DNA of 64,000 nucleotides from Bdellovibrionales bacterium. GTDB taxonomy: Bacteria > Bdellovibrionota > Bdellovibrionia > Bdellovibrionales > JAMPXM01. This document shows positions 58,010 through 64,000 of this stretch, in pieces; the stretch's first letter is position 1, and every line of letters starts with the position of its first letter. The translations under genes were made by a program, and so were the position numbers. The stretch is from NCBI GenBank assembly GCA_016713885.1, contig JADJOF010000004.1, forward strand, positions 62,001-126,000. The letters are read 5' to 3'. The notes below the pieces were generated by a model that did no database searches, was not told the DNA's origin, and worked only from the letters and a program-made list of their open reading frames with translations.

Positions 58010-58543
58010 TTACGAAGCTGCGTCGGCTTTGTCTTTTTGAGCTGCAAGCACGCGAACGAATCCGCTTGGTACCGCATTGAGCGTTCCAACGAATTTCGAC
58101 ATCGGAGCCTGGAGCACACCGAGAAACTGAGCGCGAAGTACTTCTTTCGATGGAAGCGATGCCAATGCCTTAATGCCTTTTGCATCAAGACGGGCGCCTT
58201 CCAACGCTCCGACTTTCAACTGAAGACTTTCAACGTCTTTAGCGAAGTCGCTGAGTGCTTTCGCAACAACGGGCGCCTCACCGAACGCGAAAACGACGGC
58301 GTTTGTGCCGACGAAATCATTCTGCAATGCAGAGTGCGTCTTGGGGTGATCCGCGAGTGCGCGAAGAGCAAGCGTGTTTCGAACAACCTTCATCTCCGAC
58401 TCAATGGGGAACAGTTTTTTACGCAAGCTTGTCACTTGCTCAACCGTCATACCTTTGAAATCGACGAGAAAGGCCGCTTTGGCACGTCCGAAACTTTCGG
58501 CGAGTGCTGAAATCTCCTGTGCTTTATCTTCACGAGTGATCAT
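58010..58543 (-). CDS. rplJ: 50S ribosomal protein L10
   Basis: L10 holds L7/L12 dimers on the ribosome and usually represses its own message. The 177-residue product has MITREDKAQEISALAESFGR, AAFLVDFKGMTVEQVTSLRK, EMKVVRNTLALRAL and the C-terminal L12-binding helix ending FVRVLAAQKDKADAAS. I chose ATG 58543, since AGGAGG lies 7 nt upstream; a longer frame upstream is not needed. Confidence 0.95.
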   Translation of the reverse strand: MITREDKAQEISALAESFGRAKAAFLVDFKGMTVEQVTSLRKKLFPIESEMKVVRNTLALRALADHPKTHSALQNDFVGTNAVVFAFGEAPVVAKALSDFAKDVESLQLKVGALEGARLDAKGIKALASLPSKEVLRAQFLGVLQAPMSKFVGTLNAVPSGFVRVLAAQKDKADAAS

Positions 58544-58936
58544 GAGCTGACCTCCTTTCCTAGAATTTTGATACGCGCCCTCATTCATTGAGATAGGAGT
58601 GCGGATCAGAAAAGGTGTCGCTCATTAAAGATAGAGGGCCGAAACCGGCTCTATATGCAAAACGGCTTTACTTTACCAAACCGAACCGTTCTCTCGGTAG
58701 GAGAAGCCGAAGCTCCATTAAACTCTTTCGAGGACCTACTGTCTTTGATCGCGATCGTCTGTGGGGTTCTAAAGAACCCATTTTTTACAGGAAAGCAAGG
58801 GATACTCGTCGCCAGATGCGAATACCGGATGAAAGCCGATCGTCGCAGTACTATTTATTTTGCACTCTCCCAACCCAAACGGCAGAACTCTCCAGATCTG
58901 TGCTATTCACCTACTGCAATACCCTGAGGAGGTTCT
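58544..58936. promoter_or_regulatory. rplJ leader region, with isolated hairpin on the other strand
   Basis: The 393 bp between rplJ and the divergent secreted-protein gene have no convincing gene. It must hold the rplJ promoter and leader on the minus strand and a promoter for the plus-strand gene. A perfect 16-base palindrome gggttctaaagaaccc (58764-58779) is followed on the plus strand by A and six T (58781-58786), the layout of a terminator, although no plus-strand gene ends there. I did not find a clear L10-binding site. Confidence 0.45.
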
Positions 58937-59446
58937 ATGAGCTGGCCCCGCACACTTAAAATTTCATCGATTTTCGCCTTCGCACTAATGGTCATCACTA
59001 CCGTTTCGGCACTCCCTACAAATGCAGCCATCGTAGCCCGAGCGGTCGACAGCCTGAACGACGTTGAGTCGACAGAAGTCTATGCCATCGAAGGCGCCAC
59101 GACAGCCAGTACGACTGAAGACATCATCGCCGAGATCGGGAAGCGTATACGCCAGACCTACCACATTCGTGGCTTCGACATCCACAGCTACAGCCACGAG
59201 CAGAGCAGCATGCAAACGGCATTGACCGAACTACAAGAGAAGACCGGCGAATTCCCAGGCCTCAGCAAAGACGAGCAGAGCGCAATTCAGACATGGGCGA
59301 CCAAACATGTCGTCGAGCGCGTTGAACGCCTCGATCTCAACGTCAACTACATGGGAGGCACAGGCCTCGAAACAATCTATCTCTTCATTCCAAAAATGCC
59401 AGCCGTCGAAGTCTTGGCCGTTCGCGCTTTTTGGTACAGCGAATAG
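58937..59446 (+). CDS. Secreted protein of unknown function between rplA and rplJ
   Basis: I do not recognise this 169-residue protein. Residues 1-31 form a signal peptide (RTLKISSIFAFALMVITTVS then ALPTNAA). The mature part is about 138 residues, mixed alpha/beta, with DVESTEVYAIEGATTAST, TYHIRGFDIHSYSHEQSS and VEVLAVRAFWYSE. It has no Cys. A strong SD (GAGGAGG) lies 6 nt before the ATG. It is on the opposite strand to all the genes around it and lies where rplA and rplJ normally join. Its end faces rplA across a shared terminator. Confidence 0.65.
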   Translation: MSWPRTLKISSIFAFALMVITTVSALPTNAAIVARAVDSLNDVESTEVYAIEGATTASTTEDIIAEIGKRIRQTYHIRGFDIHSYSHEQSSMQTALTELQEKTGEFPGLSKDEQSAIQTWATKHVVERVERLDLNVNYMGGTGLETIYLFIPKMPAVEVLAVRAFWYSE

Positions 59447-59480
59447 CCCGATTCGCCTCTTCACATAGCGAACGCAAATA

Positions 59481-59512
59481 AAAAAAGGCACCGATTTCTC
59501 GGTGCCTTTTTT
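59481..59512. terminator. Bidirectional terminator between secreted-protein gene and rplA
   Basis: A perfect eight-pair stem, ggcaccga with tcggtgcc (59487-59506), loop tttc, is flanked by six A and six T. It works on both strands, ending the plus-strand secreted-protein gene and the nusG-rplK-rplA message. Confidence 0.92.
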
Positions 59513-59559
59513 GTTGTCTAAACCAGCGAGCAAAAGCCCGCCCATGAAGCCAGCTGAAA

Positions 59560-60270
59560 CTAACCAGCCGAATCCTGATCCTGCGCCTGAAGAGCGTCAA
59601 CCTTAACACCAGGACCCATAGTCGAAGAGACTGTGATGCCCTGAAGGTAGATACCTTTCGAAGAAGCTGGTTTTGCCTTTACGATAGCGCCGATCAAAGC
59701 CATCAAGTTGTCCTTGAGTTTGTCTGCGCCCATCGACTTCTTGCCGATGCCTGCGTGAACAATACCAGCCTTATCAACACGGAAATCAAGTTTACCGCGC
59801 TTTTCAGCCTTCACTGTGTCGCCGACGTTCATTGTGACAGTGCCGACTTTTGGGTTCGGCATAAGACCACGAGGTCCAAGAACCTTCGCAACCTTAGAGA
59901 CCGTCGCCATCATGTCTGGAGTCGCAATCGCTTTGTCGAACGCGAGCCAACCGCCGTTGATCTTTTCAACGAGATCGTCCGCACCAACGAAGTCAGCGCC
60001 CGCTTCTTTCGCTTCGGCCTCTTTTGGACCTTTTGCGAAAACAAGAACGCGAACCGCTTTGCCAAGACCGTGCGGAAGCGCAATCGCGCCACGAACCTGC
60101 TGGTCCGACTGCTTCGGATCGATACCAAGACGAATCGATACGTCGATTGTCTCGTCGAACTTCGCAGTTGCCGTCTCAACAGCAAGCTTAACAGCCTGCT
60201 CAAGCGGAAGCTTTGTGAGTGAGTTTACTTTGGATTTTACAGACTTATATCGCTTACCACGTGCTGCCAT
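59560..60270 (-). CDS. rplA: 50S ribosomal protein L1
   Basis: L1 forms the mobile stalk at the E site and in many bacteria represses rplK-rplA. The 236-residue product is intact: [56 protein letters not shown] and [10 protein letters not shown]. The start overlaps the end of rplK by 17 nt. Confidence 0.96.
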   Translation of the reverse strand: MAARGKRYKSVKSKVNSLTKLPLEQAVKLAVETATAKFDETIDVSIRLGIDPKQSDQQVRGAIALPHGLGKAVRVLVFAKGPKEAEAKEAGADFVGADDLVEKINGGWLAFDKAIATPDMMATVSKVAKVLGPRGLMPNPKVGTVTMNVGDTVKAEKRGKLDFRVDKAGIVHAGIGKKSMGADKLKDNLMALIGAIVKAKPASSKGIYLQGITVSSTMGPGVKVDALQAQDQDSAG

Positions 60271-60703
60271 AAATCACCTCACTCCGAATCTCAAGGCCCA
60301 TGCTGCGAGCGGTGCCCACAACCTGTGCCATTGCCGACTCAACAGTCGAGCAGTTGAGGTCTGGAAGTTTCAGGGTCGCGATTTCGCGAACCTGCTTCAT
60401 GTTGACCTTCCCGATCTTATCCTTCTGAGGCATCTTCGACCCTGACTGGATCTTGACAGCCTGTTTCAGCAGAATCGACACGGGCGGCGTCTTCGTGATG
60501 AAGGTAAACGACCGGTCCTGGTAAACAGTGATGATAACCGGAATAATGGTATCACCCTTGCCCTGTGTACGGGCATTGAACTGCTTACAGAACTCCATGA
60601 TGTTTACCCCATGCTGGCCGAGCGCCGGTCCCACGGGAGGCGCTGGATTCGCCTTCCCTGCCGGAATCTGCAACTTAATCATTGCAGTGACTTTTTTAGC
60701 CAT
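60254..60703 (-). CDS. rplK: 50S ribosomal protein L11
   Basis: L11 binds the GTPase-associated 23S rRNA and is needed for RelA signalling. The 149-residue product from ATG 60703 is intact: [40 protein letters not shown], and [18 protein letters not shown]. Starts farther out have no support. Confidence 0.96.
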   Translation of the reverse strand: MAKKVTAMIKLQIPAGKANPAPPVGPALGQHGVNIMEFCKQFNARTQGKGDTIIPVIITVYQDRSFTFITKTPPVSILLKQAVKIQSGSKMPQKDKIGKVNMKQVREIATLKLPDLNCSTVESAMAQVVGTARSMGLEIRSEVIYGSTW

Positions 60704-60871
60704 AGTACCCACTCCTTCGCGGGGGTGTTCTGTTATCGAAAAGACCCCATGCCTTTTCGAACCGACCCTTAGATCAGAAGACCTAAGAGCCAAATCTAAT
60801 TCAAATTAAACGCAGCATCCCGCTACATGATCGAGAGAAGAGCATCCGGCCCTCCCTTAAGAACGAAGGCT

Positions 60872-61444
60872 TTAGGCCTTTTGAACCTGGATGAAGTCCA
60901 ACTCCACTGGAGTTGCCCGGCCGAAAATACTGACCGAAACCTTCACCTTTCCCTTTTCCTCATTGATGTCCTCAACCGTACCGTTGAAGTTTGTGAACGG
61001 GCCGTCGATCACGGTCACATTCTCACCAACAGAGAACTTCACTTTTGGACGTGGCTTCTCAGCACCTGTTTCCATCTGCTGAGTTACGCGCAGAACCTCA
61101 TCCGGAGGAACTGGCGATGGCTTATTGCCACCGACAAAGCCCGTTACTTTTGACGAACCTCGAACCAAATGCCAAGTCTTTTCACTCAAAGCCATCTGAA
61201 CGAACATGTAGCCAGGAAAAAACTTCCTGGATCGTGTCGTCTTCTGGCCCTTAACAAGCTCAACAACACTCTCAGCCGGAATGAGGATCTCGCCAAAGAG
61301 ATCTTCCATCTTGTGCTGTTGAATACGCTTTTCGATCGAAGCTTTCGCAGTGCCTTCGCTGCCAGTCGCAACGTTAACAATGTACCACTTCTTATTGTCT
61401 ACTTTTGCCGCAGTCTCATTTGATGACACTTTTGACTCCAACAT
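60872..61444 (-). CDS. nusG: Transcription termination/antitermination factor NusG
   Basis: NusG couples RNA polymerase to Rho or the ribosome. The 190-residue product has the NGN domain (KWYIVNVATGSEGTAKASIE, RKFFPGYMFVQMALSEKTWH, VRGSSKVTGFVGG) and a KOW domain (GENVTVIDGPFTNFNGTVED). ATG 61444 has GGAG just upstream. A 168-nt gap separates it from rplK. Confidence 0.95.
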   Translation of the reverse strand: MLESKVSSNETAAKVDNKKWYIVNVATGSEGTAKASIEKRIQQHKMEDLFGEILIPAESVVELVKGQKTTRSRKFFPGYMFVQMALSEKTWHLVRGSSKVTGFVGGNKPSPVPPDEVLRVTQQMETGAEKPRPKVKFSVGENVTVIDGPFTNFNGTVEDINEEKGKVKVSVSIFGRATPVELDFIQVQKA

Positions 61445-61510
61445 TTCAATCTCCAACCACGACCAGTCCAGCACCCGCAGAACCGATCACCAGCCGGAGA
61501 TCGGTTCTCG

Positions 61511-61924
61511 TTACGAGAGAAGGCCGAAAAGGTTTTTAGAAAGCAGCCACTGAATCAGCTTTCCCGATACAACATCGAGAAGCCCAAGCGCTGCGCCCGA
61601 AAGCACCAGCATAATACAAACAAAGAGGGTCATCCGCATCGTATGCTCACGGCTCGGCCACACGATTTTCTTTAACTCACTGACGACCTCATCGCCCCAA
61701 ACGCGAACAGCGGCATTAGCCTGCAAGGCGATGAAAGAACCCAGACCCGCAAGAACGGGAAACCCGTGTCTGACAAGATCCATTGTAACAAAACGACCAA
61801 CAGCACCAGTTGCGATTGCACCGATAGAATCGAGAAGCACTTTCGCTCCGATTCCTATGAGAATTCCGGCAATCATGAAGCCAACTGTTGCGGCCTTCTT
61901 ATTTGCTGCGACTGCGCTATCCAT
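61511..61924 (-). CDS. secE: SecE subunit with extra N-terminal membrane segments
   Basis: SecE clamps SecY. The C-terminal 60 residues are a typical SecE (VWGDEVVSELKKIVWPSREH, TMRMTLFVCIMLVLSGAALG with the conserved KKIVWPSREET motif). Before it are about 70 residues with two hydrophobic segments (ATVGFMIAGILIGIGAKVLL and HGFPVLAGLGSFIAL). A short SecE is the rule in most bacteria, though E. coli has a three-helix form of similar size. It lies between tRNA-Trp and nusG. Confidence 0.9.
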   Translation of the reverse strand: MDSAVAANKKAATVGFMIAGILIGIGAKVLLDSIGAIATGAVGRFVTMDLVRHGFPVLAGLGSFIALQANAAVRVWGDEVVSELKKIVWPSREHTMRMTLFVCIMLVLSGAALGLLDVVSGKLIQWLLSKNLFGLLS

Positions 61925-61968
61925 GCTCGTCCATTCCTATCAGTTAACTCGATTTTAGAATTACAAAT

Positions 61969-62044
61969 TGGCAGGGCAGGAGGGACTCGAACCCCCAACC
62001 GACGGATTTGGAGTCCGTAACTCTACCGATTGAGCTACTGCCCT
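61969..62044 (-). tRNA. trnW: tRNA-Trp (CCA)
   Basis: The 76-nt minus-strand sequence folds as a full cloverleaf: acceptor AGGGCAG with CTGCCCT, D arm with AGCTCAATCGGTAGAGT, anticodon stem CGGA/TCCG with loop CTCCAAA (anticodon CCA), and T arm with GGTTCGAGTCC. The CCA end is encoded. It is placed between tuf and secE, a common position. A hairpin (acaggggt at 62051-62058 with acccctgt at 62072-62079) sits between it and tuf and may be an RNA processing site. Confidence 0.97.
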
Positions 62045-62095
62045 ACCGAAACAGGGGTCATCACAACGACAACCCCTGTGTAATCCTATACTAAC

Positions 62096-63286
62096 TTATT
62101 CCTGAATATCGACAACAACGCCGGCGCCAACTGTACGTCCGCCTTCACGGATCGCAAAGCGGAGCTCTTTTTCCATCGCGATTGGCGCGATGAGCTCGAC
62201 GTTCATTTCGACGCGGTCACCTGGCATGACCATTTCAGTTCCGTCTTTCAAAGTCACAACACCTGTAACGTCAGTTGTACGGAAGTAGAACTGAGGGCGG
62301 TAACCGTTGAAGAACGGAGTGTGGCGTCCGCCTTCCTCTTTTGTGAGGATGTAGGCTTCAGCTTTGAATTTCTTGTGCGGCTTGATCGAACCTGGTTTTG
62401 CGAGAACCTGTCCGCGCTCAACTTCTTCTTTCTTAGTACCACGGAGGAGGCAACCGCAGTTGTCGCCAGCACGGCCTTCATCAAGAAGCTTACGGAACAT
62501 CTCGATACCAGTAACAACAGTCTTCAACGTTAGGTTCAAACCAACGATTTCGATCTCGTCGTTCACTTTTACGATACCGCGCTCAACACGACCCGTGACC
62601 ACCGTTCCACGACCCGAGATCGAGAACACGTCTTCAACCGGCATCAAGAACGGCTTGTCGATAGCGCGCTCTGGCTGCGGGATGTAGCGGTCAACTTCAG
62701 CCATGAGCTTCAAGATCGCATCGCGACCGATCTCTGGATTTTTTCCTTCGAGAGCGCAGAGAGCCGAACCTTTTACGATTGGGATCTCATCGCCAGGGAA
62801 TTCGTACTTCGAAAGAAGTTCGCGAATTTCAACTTCAACGAGCTCGAGAAGGTCAGCGTCGTCAACCATGTCAACTTTGTTCATGAAGACAACCATCGCA
62901 GGAACGCCAACCTGGCGCGCGAGGAGGATGTGCTCACGAGTTTGTGGCATCGGACCGTCAGCAGCAGAAACAACGAGGATCGCTCCGTCCATCTGTGCCG
63001 CGCCAGTGATCATGTTTTTCACATAGTCAGCGTGGCCGGGGCAGTCGACGTGTGCGTAGTGACGGTTCGCAGTTTGGTATTCAACGTGCGACGTCGAGAT
63101 CGTGATACCACGAGCTTTTTCTTCCGGTGCTTTGTCGATCATATCGTAAGCAAGGAATGTCGCGCCGCCAGTTTCAGCCAATACTTTCGTGATAGCCGCT
63201 GTCAGCGATGTTTTACCGTGGTCAACGTGGCCGATTGTTCCGATGTTGACGTGGGGTTTACTCCGGTCAAATTTCTCCTTAGACAT
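62096..63286 (-). CDS. tuf: Elongation factor Tu
   Basis: EF-Tu brings aminoacyl-tRNA to the ribosome. The 396-residue product is intact: [20 protein letters not shown] (P-loop), RGITIS switch region, [20 protein letters not shown] and domains II and III up to [19 protein letters not shown] lies before the ATG. It precedes tRNA-Trp and secE. The codon use is strongly biased, as for a highly expressed gene. Confidence 0.98.
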   Translation of the reverse strand: MSKEKFDRSKPHVNIGTIGHVDHGKTSLTAAITKVLAETGGATFLAYDMIDKAPEEKARGITISTSHVEYQTANRHYAHVDCPGHADYVKNMITGAAQMDGAILVVSAADGPMPQTREHILLARQVGVPAMVVFMNKVDMVDDADLLELVEVEIRELLSKYEFPGDEIPIVKGSALCALEGKNPEIGRDAILKLMAEVDRYIPQPERAIDKPFLMPVEDVFSISGRGTVVTGRVERGIVKVNDEIEIVGLNLTLKTVVTGIEMFRKLLDEGRAGDNCGCLLRGTKKEEVERGQVLAKPGSIKPHKKFKAEAYILTKEEGGRHTPFFNGYRPQFYFRTTDVTGVVTLKDGTEMVMPGDRVEMNVELIAPIAMEKELRFAIREGGRTVGAGVVVDIQE

Positions 63287-63759
63287 TACCTTCCTCCTGG
63301 GGCATCGCCCATACTTCTTAAATTAATTTCGAACTCTTGAACTTGGCTTCAAACTTTAAAGAGTGCGTTTGCTGCGATTCTCGCTATGAAACTGCGCTCT
63401 CTTGATTCTCAACTTCAGTTCGTAACTTTATGTTTACTCTCGCGCTCCAATTGCCTGGTGATTCAAAAAATTGCGCCACCAAACAATGCCAAGTTCACGA
63501 CTTCTCGAGTAGCCTCGAACGCGACGAATACTTCTGGCGAAACCATCCGTCGCTCTTGATTCAACAGCTTCTGATGACACCCTTCATGAGAAAGACTTTC
63601 GCAGTCTTCGGGCTGAAGGAAAGAGACAAAAGGAAACCGTCGGCTCAAAAAAACTCCGCCGTGAGAGGGAGAGAGTTCCCACACCCAGGGGAAAAACGCA
63701 AACGTTTCCGGGGTCTGTCACTCAGAGCGCGGCCCACAATTCGCGCAATGCGTCGTCAT
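63287..63759 (-). other. Upstream region of tuf, no gene seen
   Basis: In this stretch I see no convincing gene; the frames that open on the plus strand have no family features. It should hold the tuf promoter on the minus strand, but no clear -35/-10 pair can be chosen. It is the gap between tuf and the partial gene at the end of the window. Confidence 0.4.
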
Positions 63760-63999
63760 CTACCAGAGCATGCCGAAAACAAGAGCAGGCGAAAGCTCAC
63801 GTCCCGACTCAAGCATCGAGACCGTCAGCGTGTAGGGCGAGGCCAGCTTTACTCCAAAAATGGAGCGAGCAGCCCCATCTGCCACAAAAGGCAGCAGAAA
63901 GTGCACAGCCGGCCAGGTCCACTTTCCGTCCTTCTCTGAGTTATGGGCCAAAGCGACAAGCGATCCTGTCGTGAGCACGTGAAACGTCCAGAACAAACC
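63760..63999 (-). CDS. Partial gene, C-terminal fragment, unidentified
   Basis: The frame is open to the end of the window, so only the last 79 residues are seen: FWTFHVLTTGSLVALAHNSE, then DGKWTWPAVHFLLPFVADGA and SPYTLTVSMLESGRELSPAL. It has hydrophobic stretches that may be membrane helices. I do not recognise the family. It points toward tuf on the same strand. Confidence 0.5.
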   Translation of the reverse strand, partial: GLFWTFHVLTTGSLVALAHNSEKDGKWTWPAVHFLLPFVADGAARSIFGVKLASPYTLTVSMLESGRELSPALVFGMLW

Positions 64000-64000
64000 G

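Noticed and set aside
58615..58959. Open frames on the plus strand between rplJ and the secreted-protein gene
   Set aside because: No family features, and they run through the terminator-like palindrome and into the next gene; treated as non-coding leader.
63430..63939. A 169-residue open frame on the plus strand upstream of tuf
   Set aside because: The composition is arbitrary, there is no ribosome-binding site or family motif, and it overlaps the better supported partial gene on the minus strand.

Overview
The window looks like a chromosomal segment of a Gram-negative bacterium with a medium G+C content. A deltaproteobacterial or Bdellovibrionota-type organism is my best guess. The support is the proteobacterial-style RpoB/RpoC, the neighbouring TIGR03546/TIGR03545-like pair, a lipoprotein LemA with TPM-domain partners, and a heptosyltransferase-type GT9. 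This placement is inference from family resemblance, not from a search.

Layout. 1-3.9 kb holds signalling genes: a PAS histidine kinase with an Rcp1-like receiver, an Hpt protein with a membrane-anchored receiver protein, and an OmpR-type regulator. 3.9-15.7 kb holds housekeeping and metabolic genes: a TrmH-like methyltransferase, CinA, an SDR-SRPBCC fusion beside a damaged photolyase, a spermidine-synthase-like membrane protein, acyl-CoA dehydrogenase, a solitary CrtY lycopene cyclase, class II ribonucleotide reductase and an ErpA-type iron-sulfur carrier. 15.7-21.3 kb holds small accessory genes (AraC regulator, glyoxalase-fold, DUF1428-like, ORF6N) and the TPM-TPM-LemA membrane set, OsmC and a FecR-domain protein. 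21.3-27.2 kb is an envelope glycan block (GT9, WecE-like and WbpE-like aminotransferases, GT4, HTTM protein). 27.3-30.4 kb holds the TIGR03546/TIGR03545 pair and a TlpA-like thioredoxin. From 30.4 kb to 63.3 kb nearly everything is on the minus strand. In transcription order it reads tuf, tRNA-Trp, secE, nusG, rplK, rplA, then (after a plus-strand secreted-protein gene) rplJ, rplL, rpoB, rpoC, rpsL, rpsG, fusA, and the S10-spc-alpha ribosomal cluster ending in rplQ. A partial unidentified gene closes the window.

The most striking property is the state of the ribosomal cluster. Read against the known protein families, rplC, rplD, rplW, rplB, rplV, rpsC, rplE, rpsH, secY, rpsK and rplQ each contain one or more 1-3 nt indels or an in-frame stop, and rpoB has one near its start. 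Neighbouring rpsJ, rpsS, rplP, rpsQ, rplN, rplF, rplR, rpsE, rpmD, rplO, adk, rpsM, rpsD and rpoA are intact. Many of the lesions are one-base contractions of A-runs on the coding strand. rplX and rpsN are also missing from their normal slots. Residual long-read sequencing or polishing error is the simplest explanation for the indels, but their clustering (few lesions in the first 25 kb) deserves a check against raw reads. A second notable feature is a pair of interleaved long inverted repeats between rplL and rpoB that could fold as an RNA pseudoknot.
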